A stretch of DNA of 32,739 nucleotides, taken from NCBI GenBank assembly GCA_902607945.1, contig CACLMD010000009.1:1-32739 (forward strand). The letters are read 5' to 3'. Both the position numbers and the translations under genes were made by a program. How positions within the stretch are numbered: the first letter of the stretch is position 1; every line of letters begins with the position of its first letter. Under the pieces are notes generated by a model. That model saw nothing but the letters and a program-made list of their open reading frames with translations, made no database searches and was not told where the DNA came from. This stretch comes from an uncultured Pelagibacteraceae bacterium. GTDB lineage: Bacteria > Pseudomonadota > Alphaproteobacteria > Pelagibacterales > Pelagibacteraceae. Of this stretch, positions 25,445 through 32,739 are shown in pieces.

Positions 25445-25681
25445 ATGAAAGATAAAGATTTACCAATTGATAATAATCCCCATTCACTTGAGGAGTTAAC
25501 TGATCAAGCAAATAAAATAATAGAGTACCTTGAAAATGAAAAAGACCTTGATAATTCTATAGAAAGATATCAAGAACTATTGAAGTTAAATAAAGCTATT
25601 GAAAAGAAATTTCATAAAAATTTTAAAAATATCAACGAAGAAACAAAAAATAAGGTTAAAAAAATTATTAAGACAAAATGA
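25445..25681 (+). CDS. xseB: Exodeoxyribonuclease VII small subunit
   Basis: XseB is the small helical partner of XseA in exonuclease VII, which trims single-stranded DNA. The 78-aa product has the family pattern S-L-E-E-L-x6-I-x2-L-E-N-E-K-D-L-D-N-S-I-E-R-Y, then a second amphipathic helix to the end. I start it at the ATG at 25445; an in-frame TTG at 25406 would overlap the tsaC start and add 13 residues outside the family. The position directly before ispA and dxs is the classic xseB-ispA-dxs arrangement. Its stop overlaps the ispA start (ATGA). xseA is not in this window. Confidence 0.85.
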   Translation: MKDKDLPIDNNPHSLEELTDQANKIIEYLENEKDLDNSIERYQELLKLNKAIEKKFHKNFKNINEETKNKVKKIIKTK

Positions 25682-26550
25682 AAAAAAAGCTTAATAGAAT
25701 TGCAAGTGATACAAACTTCTATTTAAAAAATTTTCTTAATAAACAAGATAACTCCGAATTAGTTCCAGCCATGAAATATGGTTTGTTTCCAGGTGGAAAA
25801 AAAATTAGATCTAAAATTTTGTTAGATATTGGATCTTTATTATCTATTGATTATAAAACATTGATAATAATTGGTGCTGCAGTTGAATGTATTCATGCTT
25901 ATTCTCTTATACATGATGATTTACCGTGTATGGATGACGATGAAATAAGAAGAGGCAAACTATCTACTCATGTTAAATTTGGAGAGTCTACAGCAGTTCT
26001 AGCTGGGAACTCATTACAAACAATGGCATGTGAAATTTTAGCAAGTCCAAGTTTAAAAATAAGAGAAAAAACTAAGATTAATCTAATTAATAATTTATCT
26101 AAATGTTCTGGTCATCTAGGAATTGCAGGTGGTCAGTATTTAGATCTAAGTTATGAAAAAAAGAAAATATCTAAAAATAAAATTATTGAAATGGAAAAAA
26201 AAAAGACAGGAAAATTATTTAGTTTTTGTTGTGCAGCTCCTGCAATAATTAAAAATAGAAATAATAAGGAAATAAAATTTTTTGAAGAAATTGGTTTAAA
26301 TATTGGTCTTTTGTTTCAAATAGCTGATGATTTAATTGATTATAGAGGGGACTCAGAAAAAGCAGGAAAAAAAACAGGCAAAGATCAAGAAAAAGGTAAA
26401 GCTACACTTATAAGTTTACTTGGGTATAGGAATGCGATTAAATATTGTGATAAGATTATTATTAATATAAATCAAAATTTAAAAAAATATGGTTCAAATT
26501 CAAAAAATATCAAAGAGACATTAGATTACATTCTGAATAGAGATAAATGA
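25678..26550 (+). CDS. ispA: Short-chain polyprenyl diphosphate synthase (farnesyl/geranylgeranyl type)
   Basis: The enzyme condenses isopentenyl diphosphate with allylic diphosphates to make C15 or C20 prenyl diphosphate. The 290-aa protein has the first Asp-rich motif DDLPCMD (80-86, with the bacterial two-residue insertion), GGKKIRSKI at about 39-47, GGQYLDL, and the second Asp-rich motif DDLID (217-221). The insertion and length point to bacterial FPP synthase, but chain length cannot be fixed by eye. It is coupled on both sides by ATGA overlaps, with xseB upstream and dxs downstream. Its product would feed the IspB-like enzyme encoded nearby. Confidence 0.92.
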   Translation: MKKKLNRIASDTNFYLKNFLNKQDNSELVPAMKYGLFPGGKKIRSKILLDIGSLLSIDYKTLIIIGAAVECIHAYSLIHDDLPCMDDDEIRRGKLSTHVKFGESTAVLAGNSLQTMACEILASPSLKIREKTKINLINNLSKCSGHLGIAGGQYLDLSYEKKKISKNKIIEMEKKKTGKLFSFCCAAPAIIKNRNNKEIKFFEEIGLNIGLLFQIADDLIDYRGDSEKAGKKTGKDQEKGKATLISLLGYRNAIKYCDKIIININQNLKKYGSNSKNIKETLDYILNRDK

Positions 26551-28463
26551 AAAATAACTATAAATATTTAGATAAAATAAATTTTCCATCTGACTTAAGA
26601 AAACTTATGGAAAACGATTTACAAAATGTTTCCGATGAAGTCAGAAAAGAAATGATTAGTGCTGTTTCAGAAACTGGAGGACATTTGGGAGCAGGCTTAG
26701 GTGTTGTTGAGTTAACTGTTGCCCTTCATTATGTTTTTGACACACCAAATGACAAATTAATTTGGGATGTTGGCCATCAATCTTACCCTCATAAAATTTT
26801 GACTGGTAGAAAAAATAAGATTAGAACTTTAAGACAGGGAAATGGATTATCAGGATTTACAAAGAGATCTGAAAGTGAATATGATCCTTTCGGAGCTGCG
26901 CACAGCTCGACTTCTATATCTTCAGCATTAGGTATTGCTGAGGCAAATAAACTAGCTAACAAATCATCCAACGTAGTGGCTGTTATTGGCGATGGAGCAA
27001 TAAGTGCTGGGATGGCTTATGAGGCAATGAATAATGCTGGAGCTTCAAAAACTAAAATGATTGTTATCTTGAACGATAACGATATGTCTATTGCAAAACC
27101 AGTAGGTGCTATGAGAACCTATCTAGCTAAATTATTTACTGGAAAAATATATTTTAGTTTAAGAGAAACTTTTAAATTAATAACTTCTGCTTTTTCAAAA
27201 AGATTTAGTGTTAAAGCTGGTAAAGCTGAAGATTTTTTACGATCAGCAGTTATTGGTGGTACCTTATTTAATTCGTTAGGTTTTTATTATGCAGGTCCAA
27301 TTGATGGCCATGATTTAACAACTCTTGTCCCAATTTTAAAAAACGCAAGAGACTCTAAACACGAAGGTCCAATAATGATTCATATTAAAACTCAAAAGGG
27401 AAAAGGCTATTCGTATGCTGAAAAAGCTACAGACCATTACCACGGAGTTTCAAAATTTAATGTTGAGACAGGTGAACAGATTAAAAGTAGTAGTAATATT
27501 CCAGCCTATACAAAAGTATTTGCCAACACTTTAGTTAAGCATGCTCACAGAGACAGTAAAATAGTTGGTGTAACAGCTGCGATGCCAGATGGCACAGGAA
27601 TGAGTATTTTTGGGAAAGAATTTCCTAAAAGAATGTTTGACGTTGGTATAGCCGAGCAACATGCTGTAACTTTTTCAGCAGGCTTAGCCACAGAAGGATA
27701 TAAGCCTTATGCTGCAATTTACTCTACCTTTTTACAAAGAGCTTATGATCAAGTTGTTCATGATGTAGCTATTCAAAGCTTACCTGTTAGATTTGCAATT
27801 GATAGAGCTGGCTTAGTGGGTGCAGATGGATCTACACACGCTGGCTCATTTGATATTACTTATTTATCAACTTTACCAAACTTTATTGTTATGGCTGCTA
27901 GTGATGAGGCTGAATTAGTAAAAATGATAAATACTTCAGTTGATATTAACGATAGACCTTGCGCAATTAGATACCCAAGGGGCACAGGTATAGGAATTGA
28001 ACTTCCTTCAATAGATGAAAAAATTAAAATAGGCAAAGCAAGAGTGGTTCAAGAAGGAAAACAAGCTTGCATTTTAAGTTTAGGAACAAGACTTGAAGAG
28101 TGTAAGTTAGCGGCAGAAGAATTAAAGAACAAAGGTATTTCAACTACAATTGTTGATGCAAGATTCGCTAAACCTTTAGATCAAGAGCTAATTTTAAAAT
28201 GTGCAAGAGAACATGAGGTAATGATTACCATAGAAGAAGGTTCAATAGGTGGTTTTGGATCTCATGTAAAAAATTTACTTTCTGAAAAAGGTGTATTTGA
28301 TAAAGGTTTAAAATTTAGATCGATGACATTGCCAGATATTTTTATAGAGCAAGATATTCCTAAAAAAATGTATGACCTAGCAGGTTTAAATTCGTCTCAA
28401 ATTTCAAAAAAAATCTTAGATATTTTGTTTACAAAAGACTCAATAAAAGTAGTAAAAAATTAA
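26547..28463 (+). CDS. dxs: 1-deoxy-D-xylulose-5-phosphate synthase
   Basis: Dxs joins pyruvate and glyceraldehyde-3-phosphate, the first step of the MEP isoprenoid pathway, with thiamine diphosphate. The 638-aa protein is full length. It has [24 protein letters not shown] in place of the usual start, [16 protein letters not shown], the ThDP motif [18 protein letters not shown] from residue 148, [21 protein letters not shown] and [15 protein letters not shown]. It is distinguished from transketolase by this order and by the GHQ-Y-HK motif. It overlaps ispA by ATGA. Eight bases separate its stop from that of the convergent aroC, and no terminator is visible there. Confidence 0.98.
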   Translation: MKNNYKYLDKINFPSDLRKLMENDLQNVSDEVRKEMISAVSETGGHLGAGLGVVELTVALHYVFDTPNDKLIWDVGHQSYPHKILTGRKNKIRTLRQGNGLSGFTKRSESEYDPFGAAHSSTSISSALGIAEANKLANKSSNVVAVIGDGAISAGMAYEAMNNAGASKTKMIVILNDNDMSIAKPVGAMRTYLAKLFTGKIYFSLRETFKLITSAFSKRFSVKAGKAEDFLRSAVIGGTLFNSLGFYYAGPIDGHDLTTLVPILKNARDSKHEGPIMIHIKTQKGKGYSYAEKATDHYHGVSKFNVETGEQIKSSSNIPAYTKVFANTLVKHAHRDSKIVGVTAAMPDGTGMSIFGKEFPKRMFDVGIAEQHAVTFSAGLATEGYKPYAAIYSTFLQRAYDQVVHDVAIQSLPVRFAIDRAGLVGADGSTHAGSFDITYLSTLPNFIVMAASDEAELVKMINTSVDINDRPCAIRYPRGTGIGIELPSIDEKIKIGKARVVQEGKQACILSLGTRLEECKLAAEELKNKGISTTIVDARFAKPLDQELILKCAREHEVMITIEEGSIGGFGSHVKNLLSEKGVFDKGLKFRSMTLPDIFIEQDIPKKMYDLAGLNSSQISKKILDILFTKDSIKVVKN

Positions 28464-28471
28464 AATAAGAC

Positions 28472-29554
28472 TTAACTACATTGAGCTTTGTTCATTAGAT
28501 AATGATCTAATAAAACACAATTCATCATTGCTTCACCTATAGGAACTGCTCTAATGCCAACACAAGGGTCGTGCCTGCCTTTAACCGATATAGTAGTATT
28601 TTTTTCAAATTTATTAATTGTTTTTCTAGTTGTCAAAATTGAGGATGTAGGTTTTACAGCAAAAGATGCAATTATTTCCTGACCACTTGATATGCCACCT
28701 AAAATTCCACCTGCATTGTTAGTGTCGAACTTTAATTTCTTTCCTTTCTTTGAAATTTCATCTGAATTTTGCTCGCCACTTAATTGCGCTGAATTCATGC
28801 CCGATCCAATGTTAACACCTTTCACTGCATTTATGCTCATTAAGGCTGAGGCAATATCAGAATCTAACTTTGAATAAATTGGGGAGCCAAGACCTACTGG
28901 AATTCCTCTAGCTCTTATTTCAATTACAGCTCCACATGAAGATCCTGATTTTCTTACACTTAACAAATACTTTTCCCAAAGTTTTATCATAGACTTATCA
29001 GGACAAAAAAATGGATTTTTAGATATGGTTTTATCATTCCATAAATTTGTATCGCATCCCAATATACCTAGTTGAGTAACAGCACCAATAACCATAAATT
29101 TTTTTCCTAATTTTTTTTGTAAAACTAATTTAGCTATAGCACCAGCCGCAACTCTAGCTGCTGTTTCTCTTGCCGAAGATCTTCCTCCACCTCTATGGTC
29201 TCTAATTCCATATTTTTTAAAATATGTATAATCTGCATGTCCTGGTCTAAATTTATCTTTGATATTGTCATAATCTTTTGAACGCATATCTTTATTGTAA
29301 ATAATAAGAGAAATAGGTGTTCCGGTAGTTTTACCCTCAAATACACCTGATAATATTTGAACTTTATCGTCTTCTTTTCTTTGAGTTGTAAATTTTGATT
29401 GTCCAGGCTTTCTTTTATTCATTTCTATTTGTATATCCTGTTCTTTCAAATTTATGTTTGGTGGGCAACCATCAACTATGCAACCAATAGCAGGCCCATG
29501 AGACTCCCCCCAAGTAGTGAAACGAAATAGCTTTCCAAAAGTATTAAATGACAT
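28472..29554 (-). CDS. aroC: Chorismate synthase
   Basis: AroC removes phosphate from EPSP to give chorismate, using reduced FMN. The 360-aa protein has the expected motifs: [20 protein letters not shown] at the N-terminus, [43 protein letters not shown], and near the C-terminus [18 protein letters not shown]. The length equals the family norm. It is divergent from pdxH with only 33 bp between the two start codons. That gap holds the near-palindromic TATAGTATATAG, which could serve as a -10 for either side. Confidence 0.98.
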   Translation of the reverse strand: MSFNTFGKLFRFTTWGESHGPAIGCIVDGCPPNINLKEQDIQIEMNKRKPGQSKFTTQRKEDDKVQILSGVFEGKTTGTPISLIIYNKDMRSKDYDNIKDKFRPGHADYTYFKKYGIRDHRGGGRSSARETAARVAAGAIAKLVLQKKLGKKFMVIGAVTQLGILGCDTNLWNDKTISKNPFFCPDKSMIKLWEKYLLSVRKSGSSCGAVIEIRARGIPVGLGSPIYSKLDSDIASALMSINAVKGVNIGSGMNSAQLSGEQNSDEISKKGKKLKFDTNNAGGILGGISSGQEIIASFAVKPTSSILTTRKTINKFEKNTTISVKGRHDPCVGIRAVPIGEAMMNCVLLDHYLMNKAQCS

Positions 29555-29587
29555 TATTTATAGTATATAGATTATTTTGTTTAAATT

Positions 29588-30214
29588 ATGAATCAAAAAA
29601 ACTCACTTGGCCTTAATAATTGTTTTTTGGATCTAGATGATCCAATTGAGCTGTTTAAAGAGTGGATGGATGAGGCAAAAAAATCAGAACCTAACGACCC
29701 TAATGCAGTGGCGTTAGCTACATCTAATAAGAATAATTTCCCATCTGTAAGAATGGTTTTATTGAAAGATTTTAGTAAAAATGGATTTGTATTTTATACA
29801 AATTTAAATAGTCAAAAAGGAGATGAATTAAAAATAAATCCCAAAGCAGCATTATGCTTTCATTGGAAAAGTCTCTTAAGACAAATTAGAATTAGCGGAT
29901 CAGTTTCATTGGTAGCAGATGAGGTGGCTAACACTTATTATAATTCTAGAGGCTATGAAAGCAGAATAGGAGCTTGGGCCTCTAAACAAAGTGAAGAATT
30001 GAATAGTAGAAATGACTTATTAAATTCAATTAAAGAATATAAAAAAAAATATAATGATCAAAATAAAGTTCCCAGACCACCCCATTGGTCAGGTTGGAAT
30101 TTATCTCCTTTAAGTATCGAGTTTTGGTTGGATGGAGATAGCAGGATACACGAAAGACTAAAATTTACAAAAGATAGCAGAGGCAATTGGATAAAGTCTT
30201 TACTAAGTCCTTAA
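29588..30214 (+). CDS. pdxH: Pyridoxamine 5'-phosphate oxidase
   Basis: PdxH oxidises pyridoxamine or pyridoxine 5'-phosphate to pyridoxal 5'-phosphate with FMN. At 208 aa it is near the usual 210-220. FMN and substrate motifs include SVRMVLLKDFSKNGFVFYTN, GDELKINPKAALCFHWKSL, RQIRISG, ASKQSEELNSR, PHWSGWNLSP, and the C-terminal EFWLDGDSRIHERLKF, with R-I-H-E-R close to the family's RLHDR. It is a single plus-strand gene between minus-strand neighbours. Its TAA shares TTAA (30211-30214) with the stop of the convergent prenyl synthase. Confidence 0.96.
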   Translation: MNQKNSLGLNNCFLDLDDPIELFKEWMDEAKKSEPNDPNAVALATSNKNNFPSVRMVLLKDFSKNGFVFYTNLNSQKGDELKINPKAALCFHWKSLLRQIRISGSVSLVADEVANTYYNSRGYESRIGAWASKQSEELNSRNDLLNSIKEYKKKYNDQNKVPRPPHWSGWNLSPLSIEFWLDGDSRIHERLKFTKDSRGNWIKSLLSP

Positions 30215-31224
30215 AAATTTCTATTTAAGCTAAAAGAAGTAAGGCTTTTAAGAATCTCTTTTTCTTTTGAGTCTTTAAATACACTTAAAGAATTAGATGC
30301 AAGGTTAATATAATGTTGAGCTTTTTGATAACATTCTTCGATAACTTTATATTTTTTTATCAATAAAATTATTCTAGAAAAATCATCTTTAGTTCTTAGT
30401 TCTTTATTAAATATTTCCTTTAATATTTTTTTTTCTATTTGGTCTAACTTTTGAAAAAGTAAAATTACCGGCAGAGTAATTTTTCCTTCATAAAAGTCTT
30501 GACCTATTTTTTTTCCAAATAATTTAAGCTCAGAATTATAATCAAGAGTATCATCTGCAATTTGAAAAGTAAGGCCAAGATTTTTTCCATAAAATTCAAG
30601 AGCATCCTTTTTTTTATTATCGGCGTCTGATAAAATGGCCCCAACTTTTGTTGCAGCTGCAAATAGTTCAGCTGTTTTTGCAGATATAATTTTTAAATAT
30701 GTTTCCTCGAGCATATCAACCTCACTTTTATGTTGAAGTTGAAGAACCTCTCCCTGAGCTATTTTTGATGAAGTTGATGATAATAATTTTAATACTTCTA
30801 AATTTCCATCTTCAACCATCATTTCGAAACATCTACTTAATAAATAGTCACCAATTAAAACAGAAGATTGGTTATTCCAAATTTTATTTAAAGTTGCTTT
30901 TCCTCTTCTTACAACGCCTTCATCAATTACATCATCATGCATTAGTGTTGCGCTGTGTATTAGTTCAACACAAGCAGCTAAATTTACGTCTCTAGATCCT
31001 TTTGAATATCCACATAACTTTGCAGAACCTAATGTTAATAAAGCCCTTAATCTTTTGCCTCCTGTTTCAACATGGTAGTCTGACATTTTCTGAACCAACT
31101 CTACGTCACTAGTTAATTTTGATTTTATTTTTTCTTCAGTTAAAACAAGTTTATCTTCAAGAGAATATTTAAGCTGAAAATAAGAATCATTTATTTGATT
31201 TTTAAGCTGAACTACAGTTCCCAT
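30211..31224 (-). CDS. ispB: Long-chain polyprenyl diphosphate synthase (IspB family)
   Basis: The enzyme extends prenyl diphosphates to the C40-C50 side chain of ubiquinone. The 337-aa protein has GGKRLRALLTLGSAKLCG, the first Asp-rich motif DDVID (97-101, without the two-residue insertion of IspA), RRGKATLN, GEVLQLQ, and the second motif DDTLD followed by GKKIGQDFYEGKITLP. The uninterrupted DDxxD and the length point to long-chain synthases rather than FPP synthase. The exact chain length (octa, nona or deca) cannot be read. It is divergent from the S49 peptidase gene across 114 bp, the largest gap in the window. Confidence 0.92.
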   Translation of the reverse strand: MGTVVQLKNQINDSYFQLKYSLEDKLVLTEEKIKSKLTSDVELVQKMSDYHVETGGKRLRALLTLGSAKLCGYSKGSRDVNLAACVELIHSATLMHDDVIDEGVVRRGKATLNKIWNNQSSVLIGDYLLSRCFEMMVEDGNLEVLKLLSSTSSKIAQGEVLQLQHKSEVDMLEETYLKIISAKTAELFAAATKVGAILSDADNKKKDALEFYGKNLGLTFQIADDTLDYNSELKLFGKKIGQDFYEGKITLPVILLFQKLDQIEKKILKEIFNKELRTKDDFSRIILLIKKYKVIEECYQKAQHYINLASNSLSVFKDSKEKEILKSLTSFSLNRNF

Positions 31225-31270
31225 TACTAGTTTAGGTTAGTATAATTAAGCTTTATATATTACTTATCAA

Positions 31271-31298
31271 TTGACGCACCCAATTCTTCAATTATAAG
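31271..31298 (+). promoter_or_regulatory. Candidate sigma-70 promoter of the S49 peptidase gene
   Basis: TTGACG (31271-31276) and TATAAG (31293-31298) are 16 bases apart, each one base from consensus. They lie in the 114-bp divergent gap, 40 bases before the ATG. AAGGA (31328-31332) 6 bases before the ATG gives a good ribosome site, which is uncommon in this window. Confidence 0.55.
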
Positions 31299-31338
31299 TG
31301 GTCTATATATTCAATTAATAATTCTATAAGGAATAATT

Positions 31339-32146
31339 ATGTTCTCTTTTTTTAAAAAGAAAAAGATTGTAGCCCATCTAAAATTAAGTGGGGTTATAGG
31401 AAATGCTGGAAAATTCAAACAGGGTATTGATTTTTCAGGTCAAGAAAAAATTATAACAAAAGCTTTTTCTTTAAAAAAAGCTGCTTGTATAGCTATCAGC
31501 ATCAATTCACCAGGTGGATCACCAGTACAGTCACACTTAATTTATAATTTAATTAGACAGGAAGCTAAAAAAAATAAAAAAAAAGTAATTGTGTTTGCAG
31601 AAGATGTTGCTGCTTCGGGCGGTTATCTTATTTCTTGTGCTGGAGATGAAATTTATGCAAACTCGAGTTCAATAATAGGATCTATTGGAGTGATTTACTC
31701 CTCATTTGGATTTACAGAATTAATTAAAAAAATTGGTGTTGAGAGAAGAGTTCATACTGCTGGTAAAAACAAAAGTACACTAGATCCTTTTCTTGAAGAA
31801 AAAAAACGAGGACATAGAAAGATTAAAAAAAATTCAATTAGATTTACACAAAGATTTTATAGATGTAGTGGAAGAAAGCAGAGGAACTAAACTTAATAAA
31901 TCTGAAGTAGAACTTTTTTCAGGAGAATTTTGGTCAGGTAGTAAAGCTAAAGATTTAGGATTGATAGATGGAATAGGTAATCCACATGAAATTTTAAAAG
32001 AAAAATATGGAGATGATGTGATAATTAAAAATTTTGAAAAATCTAAAAGTTGGTTAAGTCAAAAAATTTCATCTTCAAATAATCAAGTAGATCAATTAGC
32101 TAACATTTTAGATGAAAGGTCGATCTGGCAAAGATATGGTCTCTAA
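31339..32146 (+). pseudogene. sohB: S49-family peptidase (SohB/SppA-like), broken by a frameshift
   Basis: This is a membrane-associated serine peptidase that clears signal peptides or damaged membrane proteins in related bacteria. The first frame (31339-31890) encodes residues 1 to about 154, with SINSPGGSP, the nucleophile Ser93 in AASGGY, GSIGVIYSSFG, and the catalytic Lys145 in AGKNKS, 52 residues later as in SppA. It then loses similarity. A second frame (from about 31793 to 32146) continues with K-x-E-D-I-E-R-L-K-K-I-Q, VVEESRGTKL, FSGEFWSGSKAKDLGLIDGIG, and the natural end ERSIWQRYGL. The junction is an A8 run at 31799-31806, and removing one A restores a 268-aa product. It could be a sequencing or assembly error, a real mutation, or a gene read by slippage; both halves look well preserved. 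Confidence 0.85.
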
Positions 32147-32699
32147 AATAAAAAAACAAAAAAAAAAACCTGTTTCTCTAGAGGTTTTTGCTGACGAACA
32201 AAAATCTATGATAGAGCAAGGAAAAAAAATCAGCACCTGGGCAAAAAATGTTTATGTTAAAGTTCCAGTAATAAACTCCAAAAATGAATTTTCAGGAGCA
32301 GTAATCAAAGAATTAAATAATAATAAAATTAAATTAAACATAACCGCAGTTTATTCAGCTAAACAAACAGAAAAAATTTTAAAAGTTATTAATAATATAG
32401 ATAAAGTGATAATTTCAATTTTTGCTGGAAGAGCAGCAGATACAGGTAAAGATCCAATTCCAGAATTTATCAAAAGTATTAAATTAGCAAAAAGATTTAA
32501 AAATGTAGAAATATTGTGGGCAAGTGTAAGAGAGCCATATAATTTTTTACAAGCTAAACAGATAGGATGTCATATAATTACAATACCTCCCTCAATAATT
32601 GAAAAGATCGAAAATTTTGGAAAATCTTATGACCAACTTTCAAAAGAAACTGTAAAAGCTTTTTTAGCTGATGCTAAAAAGTCTAAATTTAAGATTTAG
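32112..32699 (+). CDS. Transaldolase-family protein lacking the usual N-terminus
   Basis: This 195-aa protein resembles small transaldolases and fructose-6-phosphate aldolases. It has P-V-S-L-E-V-F-A-D-E, then NVYVKVPVIN with Lys50 in the Schiff-base position (Lys85 in E. coli FSA), LNITAVYSAKQ, IISIFAGRAADTGKDP, VEILWASVREPYNF and CHIITIPPSIIEKI. The family usually has about 35 more residues before this, including the first strand with its Asp and the T-T-N-P-S loop. These are absent, and a stop codon (32109-32111) directly precedes the ATG. Another in-frame ATG lies at 32136. Its start overlaps the peptidase by 35 bases. It may be inactive, have a changed substrate, or be a deletion product. 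Confidence 0.75.
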   Translation: MKGRSGKDMVSKIKKQKKKPVSLEVFADEQKSMIEQGKKISTWAKNVYVKVPVINSKNEFSGAVIKELNNNKIKLNITAVYSAKQTEKILKVINNIDKVIISIFAGRAADTGKDPIPEFIKSIKLAKRFKNVEILWASVREPYNFLQAKQIGCHIITIPPSIIEKIENFGKSYDQLSKETVKAFLADAKKSKFKI

Positions 32700-32739
32700 T
32701 TTTTATTATTGTAATTATATCCCATCATAATCGCATAGT

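Noticed and set aside
31225..31338. Small RNA or riboswitch in the largest gap
   Set aside because: The 114 bp contain a promoter and ribosome site for the peptidase and no conserved structure or stable stem that I could find.
31799..31807. Programmed -1 frameshift on the A-AAA-AAC slippery sequence in the S49 peptidase
   Set aside because: The continuation needs the frame one base forward (or loss of one A); a -1 shift would enter the wrong frame. Slippage of RNA polymerase or a sequence error remains possible.
1..32739. CRISPR arrays, insertion sequences, prophage or genomic-island signs
   Set aside because: There are no repeated spacers, transposase motifs, terminal repeats or composition breaks; the content is core genes in conserved order.

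Overview
The window reads as chromosomal core DNA of a streamlined, very A+T-rich alphaproteobacterium, most likely of the SAR11 clade (Pelagibacterales). This rests on Lys/Asn/Ile-rich proteins, arginine written almost only as AGA, near-absent intergenic space (the longest gap is 114 bp, 31225-31338), and gene order. The order tkt-gap-pgk-fba divergent from a coiled-coil gene and zapA, then fau-ymdB-yebC-ruvC-tolQRAB-pal-cpoB-tilS-ftsH-folP-glmM, is a shrunken version of the alphaproteobacterial layout. I see no mobile elements, CRISPR arrays, rRNA or prophage.

Layout. (1) 1-5188, minus strand: transketolase, GAPDH, phosphoglycerate kinase and class I fructose-bisphosphate aldolase with 1-base junctions, then the first codons of a possible thiE at the left edge. 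(2) 5243-8577, plus strand: a coiled-coil protein, ZapA, 5-formyl-THF cyclo-ligase, a YmdB-type phosphoesterase, YebC and a phage-type RuvC. (3) 8629-13536: the Tol-Pal envelope system, with a candidate promoter before pal and a clear terminator after it. (4) 13499-20965: TilS, FtsH, FolP, GlmM, ThiD and PurA. (5) 20962-22874, minus: heat-shock sigma factor RpoH and pseudouridine synthase RluD, then a tRNA-Arg(TCG) on the plus strand. (6) 22977-25424, minus: a Sua5-type TsaC followed by a two-gene ABC-2 exporter. (7) 25445-28463, plus: xseB-ispA-dxs, early isoprenoid synthesis. (8) 28472-31224: aroC, pdxH and a long-chain polyprenyl diphosphate synthase. (9) 31339-32699: an S49 peptidase broken by one extra A, and a transaldolase-family protein lacking its usual N-terminus.

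How the genes work together. The left operon interconverts pentose and triose phosphates. Dxs uses glyceraldehyde-3-phosphate and pyruvate to start the MEP pathway, IspA makes short prenyl diphosphates and the IspB-like enzyme extends them for the quinone tail. ThiD, and perhaps ThiE, contribute to thiamine diphosphate, the cofactor of Tkt and Dxs. Tol-Pal, ZapA and CpoB serve cell division and the envelope. FtsH and RpoH may form a heat-shock loop, because a sigma-32-like promoter lies just upstream of ftsH.

The points most worth a second look are the phage-type RuvC in the ruvCAB slot with no ruvA or ruvB beside it, the GAPDH whose NAD-selecting Asp is replaced by Asn-Arg, the apparent CTG start of thiD, the two convergent gene pairs that share one TTAA as both stop codons, the A8 frameshift in the S49 peptidase, and the N-terminally short transaldolase. 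I found no wholly new multi-gene system.
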